Part shown: positions 55,200 to 64,000 of the stretch, piece by piece
How the letters are laid out: each line of letters begins with the position of its first letter
Numbering within the stretch: position 1 is the stretch's first letter
NCBI GenBank assembly: GCA_027364575.1
Contig: DAHXPC010000001.1
Coordinates: 124,001 to 188,000 of the forward strand
Origin: a bacterium
GTDB taxonomy: Bacteria > Pseudomonadota > Gammaproteobacteria > UBA6186 > Azoamicaceae
Length of the DNA: 64,000 bases
Direction of reading: 5' to 3'
The notes under the pieces: generated by a model
What the model was told of the DNA's origin: nothing
What the model saw: only the letters and a program-made list of their open reading frames with translations
Database searches by the model: none
Made by a program: the position numbers and the translations under genes

Positions 55200-56183
55200 A
55201 TGTTTGTATTAGTTTCCTGGAACATTAAACTAATGTCTAAAAATTCTCTCGTGACTTATGGCAAAGAATTAGCTGCATTACTCCATAGTGAATTAACTTC
55301 TCGCAAGTGTACTTCGTTTTTATTAATTATTTACGAGAACAAAACAGATGCAGATGATTGTAGAACTTTGCTAAAAAATGCAATCGAAGCAAAACTTGTG
55401 GGCACGACTGTCCATGTAGATTATGCACCCCTTGGCGGCGGTGCTTATACCGCTGAAAATATGTTTTATGCATACAGTAGTGATATCACATTATCTATCA
55501 AGCCCTTAAAAAAGGAATTTGAAAAACACGTAAATGGCATCATTTCTAAATGGGGAAATATAAATTTCCAGAATGATGTGGAACATAAACAAAGGATTTC
55601 AGATCGTAATTTGCGAGCAAATCGTTCATTTTCTTATAACTCGCCAGAACCTAAAGAAACAGAGTGGTACAGATACCCAGTATTGTTTGAAGTCAGCAAG
55701 GGGAATCTGCAACACTTTAGAATTGTAGCTCTGCACGCACCTGGCCCCGATGAAATGAAAAGTCAGAGTAAACATCTGGGTGAGGCTGATGCGATTATTA
55801 AGTGTTATTTTGAGACCGCAAATGATGTCGGAGCTAGTTTAATTGCTGGCGATTTTAACCAGCTTCATATTACAAATGCTTCATGGACAGAAATATCCCC
55901 TGGCGCTGTCAGTACGCACACGACTAAAGGAAGCACTTATAAGAAATCTGGCGGGGTTGGTAACCACCAATGGGATAAAATGTTTGCTAAGTTCAATAGA
56001 AATATCCATTTCGACACGCCCTGTTTAGTGAACGCCCATCATTCGGGGCTAAGTGATCACCTGGCGTTCGCTGTAACCATAGGCCTTTCCAGTATCGGCA
56101 TAATATTAACTTATGGGTTACGGATGTTAGCTCCTATCGCTATTGCAGCAAGCGTAGCATATGGGTTGTGTTACGGGTTTTAG
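55200..56183 (+). CDS. EEP-fold (DNase I/CdtB-type) protein with C-terminal membrane tail
   Basis: A 327-residue protein with the endonuclease/exonuclease/phosphatase motif set. It has VSWNIK near the N-terminus, a Glu in ENK (46), ALHAPGP with His179, AGDFN (Asp218, Asn220), an Asp in QWDK (259) and SDH (Asp286, His287). Residues about 297-325 are hydrophobic and could form one or two membrane helices. EEP members include DNases, CdtB and phosphoinositide phosphatases, so nuclease versus lipid phosphatase is open; the membrane tail favours the latter. AAAGGAG precedes the ATG. It lies next to the T6SS operon but outside it. Confidence 0.72.
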   Translation: MFVLVSWNIKLMSKNSLVTYGKELAALLHSELTSRKCTSFLLIIYENKTDADDCRTLLKNAIEAKLVGTTVHVDYAPLGGGAYTAENMFYAYSSDITLSIKPLKKEFEKHVNGIISKWGNINFQNDVEHKQRISDRNLRANRSFSYNSPEPKETEWYRYPVLFEVSKGNLQHFRIVALHAPGPDEMKSQSKHLGEADAIIKCYFETANDVGASLIAGDFNQLHITNASWTEISPGAVSTHTTKGSTYKKSGGVGNHQWDKMFAKFNRNIHFDTPCLVNAHHSGLSDHLAFAVTIGLSSIGIILTYGLRMLAPIAIAASVAYGLCYGF

Positions 56184-56353
56184 CTGTTTATTCTAGAAAA
56201 CGTGAATGACTTATGCCTAAAAAAATGGCCAAATCTTATGTAGAAAATGCAACCCAGCTGTCAAATAAAACACTTTGTAGAATATATCTATCCCGACAAA
56301 AACCAACATCCATATGTTTAATGTTGGAATTTTTAGGCATTGACAGGGATGTA

Positions 56354-58588
56354 CTACTCTACCGTTAATTTTTGGATTTTTTCAAACCCCTTCGGTAATT
56401 TCTGGCCTTTATCACCCATCACACCTACATAAGCTTTCCATTCTTTGGGCGTTAATTCAAGATTTTTACGATCTTTACTAACCAATAATTTTTGATTTGC
56501 TTTTAATACATTAATACCCAGCATCGTCGTTCCTTTGCTCAAAGTGAATAATCGATTTCCCTTCCCTTTGGTCATTTCAGGAATATCACTTAATGGGAAA
56601 AGTAAAAGCTTGCCATCTTGACTTGCCAATGCGACAAAACATTTTTCTGTGTCGGAAGGAATTTTCAGCAAAGGTAACAATGTTTGGCCTTCTTTAATTT
56701 TAATAATGCCTTTACCGTTCCGATTTTTGGCCAATAATTCATTAAAGGCCACAATAAAACCGTAACCCGCGTTCGACAGTATTAAATATCGATCAGAGCT
56801 TTCCCCCATAACCAGGCTTTCAAAAGTAGCCCCTGCCGGCGGGTTAATACGCCCGGTTAAGGGTTCTCCTTGTCCTCTGGCACTGGGAAGGCTTTGTACA
56901 TTTAAGGTGTACGCTCTTCCGGTTGAATCTAGCACCACTGCAGGTTGATCACTTTTCCCTTGGGCCGATATTTTAAATTCATCCCCTGTTTTATAGCTTA
57001 ATGTCGTCGGATCAATATCATGACCTTTTGCCGATCGGATCCAGCCTTTATTGGATAAAACAACCGTTGCGGGTTCAGAAGGCGTTTTTTCAATTTCTTC
57101 CATTACCGTTGCCAGACGTCGTTCAACAATCGGAGACCGCCGCTTATCCCCGTAGGTTTTAGCATCTTGCTCGAGTTCTTTTTTAATCAACGTTTTCAGG
57201 CGTTGTTCTGAACTTAAGATTTTATCTAAATCCGCTTTCTCTTCCGCCAACTCTTTTTGTTCGGAACGGATCTTAACTTCTTCTAGTTTTGCTAAATGCC
57301 TTAATTTTAAATCTAAAATTGCTTCCGTCTGTACCTCACTCAATCCAAATCGTTTCATCAGAACCGATTTTGGATCTTCTTGATGACGAATAATTTCAAT
57401 AACGGTATCAATATTTAAAAATGCAATTAAAAAGCCTTCTAAGATATGTAAACGTGTGTTTACCTTTTCCAAACGGAATTGCAAACGACGCCGAACGGTC
57501 ATAATCCTAAATGAAAGCCATTCCGCTAATACTTCTTTTATGTTTTTAACGCGAGGGCGGCCATCCAACCCAATCACATTCATATTCACTCTATACGTAC
57601 GTTCTAAATCGGTGGTGACAAAAAGATGAGACATTAATGCTTCGATATCAATTCGATTAGAACGCGGCGTAATAATAAGCCGTGTCGGTTCTTCGTGATC
57701 GGATTCATCTCTAAGATCCGAGACCATCGGCAATTTTTTCGCTTGCATTAAAGCGGCTATTTGTTCTAATACTTTGCTGCCGGAAACCATATGCGGCAAT
57801 GCTGTGATAACAATATCCCCTTCTTCTTGGGTATAAACAGCACGCATTCTTAAAGTGCCGCCCCCGGAATGATAGATTTTTAAAATATCACTTTTAGAGG
57901 TAATAATTTCTGCATCGGTTGGAAAATCGGGTCCTTGAATGTATCCACACAACGTTTCGATAGTCGCGGTAGGATTTTCTAATAAATGGATGCAAGCCTG
58001 CACCACTTCCCTTAAATTATGCGGTGGGATATCCGTTGCCATACCCACAGCAATTCCAGTTGTCCCATTTAACAACACATTCGGCAGGCGTGCCGGTAAT
58101 AAGGTAGGTTCTTCTAAGGTACCATCAAAATTGGGAGACCAATCCACCGTCCCTTGTTCAAGCTCCCCTAATAATGCATTGGCATATCCAGACAAACGGG
58201 CCTCGGTATACCGCATAGCTGCGAAAGATTTAGGATCATCCGGAGATCCCCAATTTCCTTGCCCATCCACAAATGGATATCGATACGAAAAAGGCTGCGC
58301 CATTAAAACCATGGCTTCATAACAAGCACTATCCCCGTGCGGGTGAAATTTACCTAAAACATCCCCTACCGTTCTAGCCGATTTTTTATACTTTGCTTGT
58401 GCATTTAAACCCAATTCTGACATCGCATAAATAATGCGTCGTTGTACTGGTTTTAAACCATCGCTTACATGTGGCAATGCCCTGTCTAATATGACATACA
58501 TTGAATAATCAAGGTAAGCATGCTCTGTAAATGCTTTAAGCGGTTGCTGCTCAACATTCGGAAATGATAAAATTTTTGTTTTAGACAT
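56354..58588 (-). CDS. parC: DNA topoisomerase IV subunit A
   Basis: The DNA-cleaving subunit that decatenates chromosomes. 744 residues with the type IIA signature [20 protein letters not shown], the catalytic Tyr in [11 protein letters not shown], and a C-terminal beta-pinwheel. Length fits ParC (about 750) rather than GyrA (about 870). It overlaps parE by 8 bases. Confidence 0.96.
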   Translation of the reverse strand: MSKTKILSFPNVEQQPLKAFTEHAYLDYSMYVILDRALPHVSDGLKPVQRRIIYAMSELGLNAQAKYKKSARTVGDVLGKFHPHGDSACYEAMVLMAQPFSYRYPFVDGQGNWGSPDDPKSFAAMRYTEARLSGYANALLGELEQGTVDWSPNFDGTLEEPTLLPARLPNVLLNGTTGIAVGMATDIPPHNLREVVQACIHLLENPTATIETLCGYIQGPDFPTDAEIITSKSDILKIYHSGGGTLRMRAVYTQEEGDIVITALPHMVSGSKVLEQIAALMQAKKLPMVSDLRDESDHEEPTRLIITPRSNRIDIEALMSHLFVTTDLERTYRVNMNVIGLDGRPRVKNIKEVLAEWLSFRIMTVRRRLQFRLEKVNTRLHILEGFLIAFLNIDTVIEIIRHQEDPKSVLMKRFGLSEVQTEAILDLKLRHLAKLEEVKIRSEQKELAEEKADLDKILSSEQRLKTLIKKELEQDAKTYGDKRRSPIVERRLATVMEEIEKTPSEPATVVLSNKGWIRSAKGHDIDPTTLSYKTGDEFKISAQGKSDQPAVVLDSTGRAYTLNVQSLPSARGQGEPLTGRINPPAGATFESLVMGESSDRYLILSNAGYGFIVAFNELLAKNRNGKGIIKIKEGQTLLPLLKIPSDTEKCFVALASQDGKLLLFPLSDIPEMTKGKGNRLFTLSKGTTMLGINVLKANQKLLVSKDRKNLELTPKEWKAYVGVMGDKGQKLPKGFEKIQKLTVE

Positions 58589-60470
58589 CTGCTAAATCAC
58601 CTTTACTTTCTAACCATTGGCGTCTATCGGATGCACGCTTTTTGGCCAATAACATATCCATTAAACTATTTGTCCCATCTTCCGGCGCAATGGTTAATTG
58701 CACTAACCGCCGGGTATCAGGCGCCATCGTAGTTTCTCGAAGTTGAATTGGATTCATTTCCCCCAATCCTTTAAACCGTTGTACTGTAATTTTGGCTTTT
58801 GACTTTCCGGCAGCAATTTTATCTAAAACACCCTGTTTTTCTGCATCATCTAAAGCGTAATAAACTTCTTTCCCCATATCAATACGATATAAAGGGGGCA
58901 TGGCGACAAATAAATGTCCTGCCTCTACAAGCGGCCTAAAATGTTTCAAAAATAAAGCGCATAAAAGAGTCGCAATATGTTGTCCGTCAGAATCCGCATC
59001 CGCTAAGATACATATTTTTCCATAGCGAAGTTTATCTAGGTTAGACAAACCGGGATCAACACCAATCGCAACCGCAATATCATGCACTTCTTGAGAAGAT
59101 AATACATCCAACGAATCCACTTCCCAGGTATTTAAAATTTTACCTCTGAGTGGCATAACCGCTTGAAATCCACGATCGCGTGCTTGTTTTGCCGATCCCC
59201 CTGCAGATTCCCCTTCCACTAAAAACAATTCACATAAACTTAAGTCTTGTAAACTACAATCCGCTAATTTTCCGGGTAAAGCAGGGCCTTGCGTAATTTT
59301 TTTACGGGCAATCATTTTGCCTGCACGCAAACGTTTTTCAGCATTTTCAATAATACATTGCGCCAGTGTGGTTGCCACCTGAACGTGTTGGTTTAACCAT
59401 AAACTAAAGGAGTCTTTTACCACGCCTGCAACAAATGTGGCACATTGCCGAGAAGACAATCGCTCTTTGGTTTGTCCTGAAAATTGGGGTTCCAGTATTT
59501 TAACAGACAACACAAAATTAATTTTCTCCCAAACATCTTCTGGAGCAAGCTTGATCCCTTTGGAAAGCAGATTTCGAAATTCACAAAATTCTCTTAATGC
59601 TTCCAATAAACCTGTGCGAAGTCCGTTAACATGTGTGCCGCCTTGAGCAGTCGGGACTAAATTGACATAACTTTCCTGAAAAGATTCATGACTGTCTGGC
59701 GCCCAAACCACAGCAAAACTGGCGGTCTCTTGATTGCCTTCAAAAGCACCTTCAAACGGCTCTTCCGGTAAAATAACGGTTTTTTCAAGTTGTTCTAAAA
59801 GATAGGTCCGAAGGCCGCCTTGATAACACCATTCATGAACCTCGTCTGTTTGCCGATCTTCAAAATGAACGCTCAAACCTGGGCACAGTACCGCTTTGGC
59901 CTGTAATAAATGTTTTAAAGGCTTGCTTAAGATTTTAGCGGAATCAAAATATTTAGGTTCAGGCCAAAATTTAACGGTGGTTCCCGTTTCATTTTTAGGC
60001 GCTTTATCAATGCTTTTAAGCTTAGTGACGCGCTCGCCCTGCTCAAAAGCCATATGGTAGACTTGACCGTCCCGTTTAACCCATACCTCAAGATGTTTAG
60101 ATAATGCGTTCACAACGGAAACGCCTACCCCATGCAAACCGCCTGAAAATCGATAATCCTTTTGTGAGAATTTGGCACCGGCATGCAGCCGAGTTAAAAT
60201 CAACTCAATGCCCGGTACTTTATGCTCAGGATGAATATCGACGGGCATTCCTCGCCCATTATCCGTAACCTCTAATGCGCCATCCGTATGCAAGATCACC
60301 GATAATTGTGTGGCATGCCCACTGATGGCTTCATCCACACTATTATCGATAACTTCCTGCGCCAAATGATTAGGTCGCGTGGTATCGGTATACATCCCAG
60401 GGCGTTTTCGCACCGGATCTAGACCGCTTAAAACTTCAATAGACTCAGATGTATAACTCTTTTTTGCCAT
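58581..60470 (-). CDS. parE: DNA topoisomerase IV subunit B
   Basis: The ATPase subunit. 629 residues: GHKL ATP site ([13 protein letters not shown]), [20 protein letters not shown], and the Toprim motif [15 protein letters not shown] with later DADSDGQHI. Length fits ParE (about 630). First gene of parE-parC, 38 bases after the DUF374-type gene. Confidence 0.96.
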   Translation of the reverse strand: MAKKSYTSESIEVLSGLDPVRKRPGMYTDTTRPNHLAQEVIDNSVDEAISGHATQLSVILHTDGALEVTDNGRGMPVDIHPEHKVPGIELILTRLHAGAKFSQKDYRFSGGLHGVGVSVVNALSKHLEVWVKRDGQVYHMAFEQGERVTKLKSIDKAPKNETGTTVKFWPEPKYFDSAKILSKPLKHLLQAKAVLCPGLSVHFEDRQTDEVHEWCYQGGLRTYLLEQLEKTVILPEEPFEGAFEGNQETASFAVVWAPDSHESFQESYVNLVPTAQGGTHVNGLRTGLLEALREFCEFRNLLSKGIKLAPEDVWEKINFVLSVKILEPQFSGQTKERLSSRQCATFVAGVVKDSFSLWLNQHVQVATTLAQCIIENAEKRLRAGKMIARKKITQGPALPGKLADCSLQDLSLCELFLVEGESAGGSAKQARDRGFQAVMPLRGKILNTWEVDSLDVLSSQEVHDIAVAIGVDPGLSNLDKLRYGKICILADADSDGQHIATLLCALFLKHFRPLVEAGHLFVAMPPLYRIDMGKEVYYALDDAEKQGVLDKIAAGKSKAKITVQRFKGLGEMNPIQLRETTMAPDTRRLVQLTIAPEDGTNSLMDMLLAKKRASDRRQWLESKGDLADV

Positions 60471-60508
60471 TCAACTATTCATCCACTTAGATCTTTTCAT
60501 TACTCATA

Positions 60509-61156
60509 CTATAATAAAGCGAAAGCTTCTGCCTCTGCTTTTTTAATTTCTGTTTCCAATCTTTGATTGCTTATTTCAAGATCAATCCCCTGATCAATAT
60601 AAATGGGTTCACCAATATAAAAAATAGCTTTAGAAAACGGCTTTGGAATTTCATATTTATCCCAAGCCTTTTCAAAAACCCATTTATGGCTAAAAGCACT
60701 TCCAACCGGAATAATGCCAATCTTAAATTTTTGGGCCATATACGTCATGCCAGGCTTTACTTTATAAATGGGTCCAATGGGTCCATCAATCCCGAATCCT
60801 AAGGAATACCCGTTTTTAATTTTACGCATCATCGCACGAAACGCCTGAACCGTATCTTGCCGCGATGAGCCACGAATAATTTCATAGCCTAAATGTATAA
60901 GCCAGGTGCTTAATATTTCTCCATCTCTGGAAGGGCTAATTAGTACAGCGCGTTTGGTTTTATGCTGAACCAACTCTACAACCGGAAAAAGTTGTTTACC
61001 ATGCCAAAAAGCAAATAAAAATTGTTTTTCTGGTTGATAGCCCTCACTTTTTATAACTTTTACCCGCCATGTTGCCCTTAATATGGATATCGCAATATAG
61101 GCAACATGTCCTAGCAGCCGACTTTTAAAAATTGTCCATTTCTTTTTAGTAAACAC
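60509..61156 (-). CDS. Acyltransferase-like membrane protein (DUF374)
   Basis: About 215 residues from a GTG at 61156, whose frame overlaps the last codons of folA. The longer open frame to 61330 is antiparallel-free but would lie inside folA, so I reject it. The DUF374 (LPLAT-like) blocks are present: ARRAxxL-type FAFWHGKQLFP, SPSRDGEILSTWLIHLGYEI, GFGIDGPIGPIYKVKPGMTYMA. The G-D-G-P motif and the H in WHG are family hallmarks. It is probably involved in lipid or lipid A acylation at the inner membrane; the substrate is unknown. Confidence 0.82.
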   Translation of the reverse strand: MFTKKKWTIFKSRLLGHVAYIAISILRATWRVKVIKSEGYQPEKQFLFAFWHGKQLFPVVELVQHKTKRAVLISPSRDGEILSTWLIHLGYEIIRGSSRQDTVQAFRAMMRKIKNGYSLGFGIDGPIGPIYKVKPGMTYMAQKFKIGIIPVGSAFSHKWVFEKAWDKYEIPKPFSKAIFYIGEPIYIDQGIDLEISNQRLETEIKKAEAEAFALL

Positions 61157-61622
61157 GTTTATCAAATATTTTTGCTGTAAAATTGTCTTGAATTTGTTCA
61201 GACACGATTTCCCATTTTTCCCAATCGATGGATGGAAAATACGTATCACCGGTGACTGTTTGGTGTATAAACGATAAATACAATCTATCGGCAATGGGTA
61301 AAAATGCCTCAAAAATTTGAGAGCCCCCAATCACCATGACTTCTTCACATTCCCCGGCAGCTTTTAATGCAGCGGTCACTGAGTTGACCACCACACAAGA
61401 AGACGGCACTTGAAAATCTGCACGGGTGCTTACGATAATATTTACACGGTGTGGTAAAGGTTTATGCCCTATAGATTCAAAGGTCTTGCGTCCCATAATA
61501 ACAGGCTTGCCTAAAGTTTTATGTTTAAAATACTGTAATTCTTCCGGCAAATGCCAGGGCAGTGCGTTTTTATAACCAATCACACCATTCTCACTTAAGG
61601 CTGCAATCAAAGCAATTTTCAT
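61146..61622 (-). CDS. folA: Dihydrofolate reductase
   Basis: Reduces dihydrofolate with NADPH. 158 residues: IALIAALSENGVIGYKNALP, WHLPEELQYFKHKT, GRKTFESIG and VMVIGGSQIFEAFLP. This is the chromosomal type I DHFR with the active-site acidic residue in LPEE. It follows thyA by 3 bases, so thyA-folA form one metabolic unit for dTMP supply. Confidence 0.96.
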   Translation of the reverse strand: MKIALIAALSENGVIGYKNALPWHLPEELQYFKHKTLGKPVIMGRKTFESIGHKPLPHRVNIIVSTRADFQVPSSCVVVNSVTAALKAAGECEEVMVIGGSQIFEAFLPIADRLYLSFIHQTVTGDTYFPSIDWEKWEIVSEQIQDNFTAKIFDKRVY

Positions 61623-61625
61623 TTC

Positions 61626-62420
61626 TTATACTGCAATGGGTGCGCTAATTTTAGGATGAGATTGATAATTCACTAAAGTAAAATCCTCATAGTGAAAATC
61701 AAAAATGTCTTTGATCTTTTGGTTTATTTGCATTTCTGGCAATGGGTAAGGCGTGCGTGCTAATTGTTCTTTAGCCTGTTCTAAATGATTTGAGTAAAGA
61801 TGTGCATCGCCCAAAGTATGTATAAATTCGCCCAATTGTAAACCAACCACTTGGGCAATCATCATGGTTAATAAGGCATAGGATGCGATATTAAAAGGAA
61901 CCCCTAAAAACACATCGGCACTTCGTTGATATAATTGACAGGATAAACGACCATTCGCCACGTAAAATTGAAAAAGACAATGGCAAGGCGGCAATGCCAT
62001 CGCGGAAATTTCAGCCACATTCCAACTGCAAACCATTAACCGTCTGGAATCCGGGTTGGTCTTCAGCATATCGATAATCGCACTTATTTGATCAATGGTT
62101 CCTCCTTTTCCATCGGGCCAGGAACGCCATTGTTTTCCATACACAGGCCCTAAATTTCCATCTTTATCTGCCCATTCATTCCAAATGCTAACCCCCACTT
62201 CATTTAAAGAACGAATGTTGGTGTCCCCGCGCAGAAACCAAAGCAGCTCATGAATAATTGAACGTAAGTGCGCTTTTTTGGTGGTGACTAAAGGAAATCC
62301 TTGATTTAAATCAAAGCGCATTTGATAACCAAATAGGCTTAAGGTGCCAGTCCCTGTCCGATCATGCTTTTGTACACCTTGAGTAAGTATTGCATTGATT
62401 AAATTCAAATATTGCTGCAT
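61626..62420 (-). CDS. thyA: Thymidylate synthase
   Basis: Methylates dUMP to dTMP with methylene-tetrahydrofolate. From the ATG at 62420 ([12 protein letters not shown]) it is 264 residues, the usual ThyA length; an upstream in-frame ATG at 62456 lies in lgt and is rejected. AGGA precedes the chosen start. Motifs: catalytic Cys in [31 protein letters not shown] and HLYSNHLEQ. Confidence 0.96.
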   Translation of the reverse strand: MQQYLNLINAILTQGVQKHDRTGTGTLSLFGYQMRFDLNQGFPLVTTKKAHLRSIIHELLWFLRGDTNIRSLNEVGVSIWNEWADKDGNLGPVYGKQWRSWPDGKGGTIDQISAIIDMLKTNPDSRRLMVCSWNVAEISAMALPPCHCLFQFYVANGRLSCQLYQRSADVFLGVPFNIASYALLTMMIAQVVGLQLGEFIHTLGDAHLYSNHLEQAKEQLARTPYPLPEMQINQKIKDIFDFHYEDFTLVNYQSHPKISAPIAV

Positions 62421-62430
62421 GCTTAAATTC

Positions 62431-63216
62431 CTAATGTTTCTGGTTATGGTGTGCATATCCTAAAATTGCCATGCCCACTAAAATCATGGGTAAAGAAAGT
62501 GCCTGACCCATCGTTACCCAACCGAATGCAAGAAAGCCGTGTGAAAGATCGGGCTCTCGAAAGTATTCCACCGCAAATCGAAAAAGACCATACAGAATTA
62601 AAAACCATCCTGACAGCATACCTTCGATTCTTGGCTTTCTAGAATAAATCCATAAAATAATGAATAGCACAACGCCTTCTAAAAAAAACTCATATAATTG
62701 TGAAGGGTGCCGGGGTAAGGACCCTGCCAGCGGAAATACCTTGCCCCAAAACACATTCGTTACCCGACCCCAAAGCTCCCCGTTAATAAAGTTGCCAAGA
62801 CGCCCTAAAGCAAGGCCAATAGGGATAGTCGGAGCCACAAAATCGGTGACTTCAAAAAAGCGGCGCTGATGCACTTTACAAAATATGAAAATAGCCAGAA
62901 AGCCGCCTAATAACCCGCCATGAAAGGAACGACCGGGCTCCCAAAATCGCAGCATTGCCAGGGGATCTTCAATCAATAGATAGGGCTGATAAAATACAAT
63001 AAAGCCCCAAGCGCCGCCAAAAACCACCCCTACAGCGGTATAAAACATCAGATCAATAATCTCATCGCTTTGCCATGTTTTAGCGGGTTGTGTTCTTCGG
63101 CCATAACACAGGCAGTACGTCGCGATAAAACCGAGCAAGTACATAATTCCGTACCAATATACGGTAATGGGGCCCAGTTTTAAGGCGATTGGACTAATTT
63201 CAGGGTAATTTAGCAT
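62431..63216 (-). CDS. lgt: Prolipoprotein diacylglyceryl transferase
   Basis: Adds the diacylglyceryl group to lipobox cysteines, first step of lipoprotein maturation. 261 residues with seven membrane segments and the family signature [14 protein letters not shown] plus [13 protein letters not shown]. This enzyme serves the many lipoproteins in this window. It lies 10 bases before thyA; lgt-thyA is a common gammaproteobacterial order. Confidence 0.95.
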   Translation of the reverse strand: MLNYPEISPIALKLGPITVYWYGIMYLLGFIATYCLCYGRRTQPAKTWQSDEIIDLMFYTAVGVVFGGAWGFIVFYQPYLLIEDPLAMLRFWEPGRSFHGGLLGGFLAIFIFCKVHQRRFFEVTDFVAPTIPIGLALGRLGNFINGELWGRVTNVFWGKVFPLAGSLPRHPSQLYEFFLEGVVLFIILWIYSRKPRIEGMLSGWFLILYGLFRFAVEYFREPDLSHGFLAFGWVTMGQALSLPMILVGMAILGYAHHNQKH

Positions 63217-63330
63217 GCTTATAAAAATACAAAATTAGGAAATAACGACAAAAGTATATCTTAAAATGGTTTTCTTTTATTGCTGAATTTTAGCCCGGAT
63301 AAGAACATTGATTCTATTGTCGAAAAAATG

Positions 63331-63852
63331 TTAACCCTTAAATAAAGAATCCTTTGGATGAATACTAAAATCTCCAAATGAATTCTGCAATAGGTATGGT
63401 GCCAGCTCCCTTAAGGCGGCGCGATAGACTTCTCTTTTAAAAAGCACCACTTGCCGTAACGGAAACCAATAATTCACCCATTGCCAGCCGTCAAACTCAG
63501 GTTTACTGGTCATATCAAAACGAATTTGGCTTTCTGCCGCGTCTAAACGCAACAAGTACCAGATCTGCTTTTGTCCGATACACACCGGCTCTGTCTTTCG
63601 AATCATACGATGGGGAATTCGATACCTTAACCAACGCTGGGTGCGTCCCAAAATTACCACTTCTTCTTTTTTTAAACCGATTTCTTCTTGCAGCTCTCTA
63701 AACAGCGTATCCTCAGGGCCCTCACCTTCATGCATACCCCCTTGGGGAAATTGCCAAGCATCTCTGCCAACTCGCTTTGCCCAAAGCACCTGCCCGGCAT
63801 GGTTAGCCAGAATAATCCCAATATTTTGTCTAAATCCATAGGGATCTATCAC
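63331..63852 (-). CDS. rppH: RNA pyrophosphohydrolase (Nudix)
   Basis: Removes pyrophosphate from mRNA 5' ends to start decay. 173 residues starting [16 protein letters not shown] (GTG start), a Nudix box in the [23 protein letters not shown] stretch (about residues 38-60), then RIPHRMIRK and [10 protein letters not shown], all RppH features. In E. coli ptsP lies between rppH and lgt; here that gene is absent, with 114 bases between. Confidence 0.93.
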   Translation of the reverse strand: MIDPYGFRQNIGIILANHAGQVLWAKRVGRDAWQFPQGGMHEGEGPEDTLFRELQEEIGLKKEEVVILGRTQRWLRYRIPHRMIRKTEPVCIGQKQIWYLLRLDAAESQIRFDMTSKPEFDGWQWVNYWFPLRQVVLFKREVYRAALRELAPYLLQNSFGDFSIHPKDSLFKG

Positions 63853-64000
63853 GACCTTACCCTTTCAATATTATGCCTGTATATTTTTTCACAATAGCCA
63901 GTGTATTGGGAAATGTAAACCTAAAGCTTTTATTTTTTTGACTTATCCATTTAACCCAGTTTACTTTCTTTTGTTACAGCGTTAGCCGTATCGTGCACCC

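Noticed and set aside
61157..61330. N-terminal extension of the DUF374 gene
   Set aside because: The extension lies wholly within folA in another frame and has no family similarity; the GTG at 61156 is a better start.

Overview
The window is AT-rich bacterial DNA whose housekeeping genes sit in gammaproteobacterial order: cmk-rpsA-lapA-lapB-galU, yebC-ruvC-ruvA-ruvB, trpS-scpA-scpB-rluB, parE-parC and lgt-thyA-folA. Three things point to a host-associated, probably intracellular gammaproteobacterium of the Legionellales (Coxiellaceae/Rickettsiella/Berkiella-like) type: an ATP/ADP-type nucleotide transporter (NTT) at the left edge, several leucine-rich-repeat and other effector-like proteins, and decayed mobile DNA. 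The taxon is an inference; there is no rRNA here to settle it.

Left part (1-30.5 kb). An NTT transporter follows a tandem octamer repeat. Next come an IS21 remnant, a patatin-like lipoprotein and a SnoaL-LuxR regulator. A long minus-strand block (4.8-12.5 kb) carries UDP-glucose, LPS-assembly, translation and Holliday-junction genes. An efflux pair (HlyD/EmrA + EmrB-like) lies behind a perfect 16-bp palindrome. Then follow an AI-2E family permease, a cluster of four small lipoproteins (one only 56 aa), a YciK-like SDR, an 872-residue membrane protein of unknown function, a possible Stv-domain protein, trpS-scpAB-rluB, a lipase-like hydrolase, yciB-bolA and a DUF1003 protein.

Middle part (30.6-56.2 kb) is accessory. 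It is a nearly complete type VI secretion locus running leftward: tssA, tssB, tssC, a second tssC paralogue, tssE, tssF, tssG, vgrG, a DUF6931-like gene, PAAR, then tssJ, tssK, tssL and tssM. An inverted, apparently frameshifted hcp sits between PAAR and tssJ. No ClpV/TssH ATPase is present in the window. Putative effectors surround the locus: two GALA-type LRR proteins (one on each side), an endonuclease/exonuclease/phosphatase-fold protein with a C-terminal hydrophobic tail, a 175-aa protein with a possible permuted papain-like His/Cys pair, and a 402-aa protein with a nuclease-like GH..DH motif. Two copies of a 228-242 bp MITE with about 20-bp terminal inverted repeats bracket the 175-aa and LRR genes next to tssM.

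Right part (56.3-64 kb) is housekeeping: parC, parE, a DUF374 acyltransferase-like gene, folA, thyA, lgt and rppH.

Oddities to verify: ruvC has no ATG/GTG/TTG start and begins at ATA. hcp and a small unknown gene each carry a one-base deletion in a homopolymer, so sequencing error has to be excluded before either is called a pseudogene.
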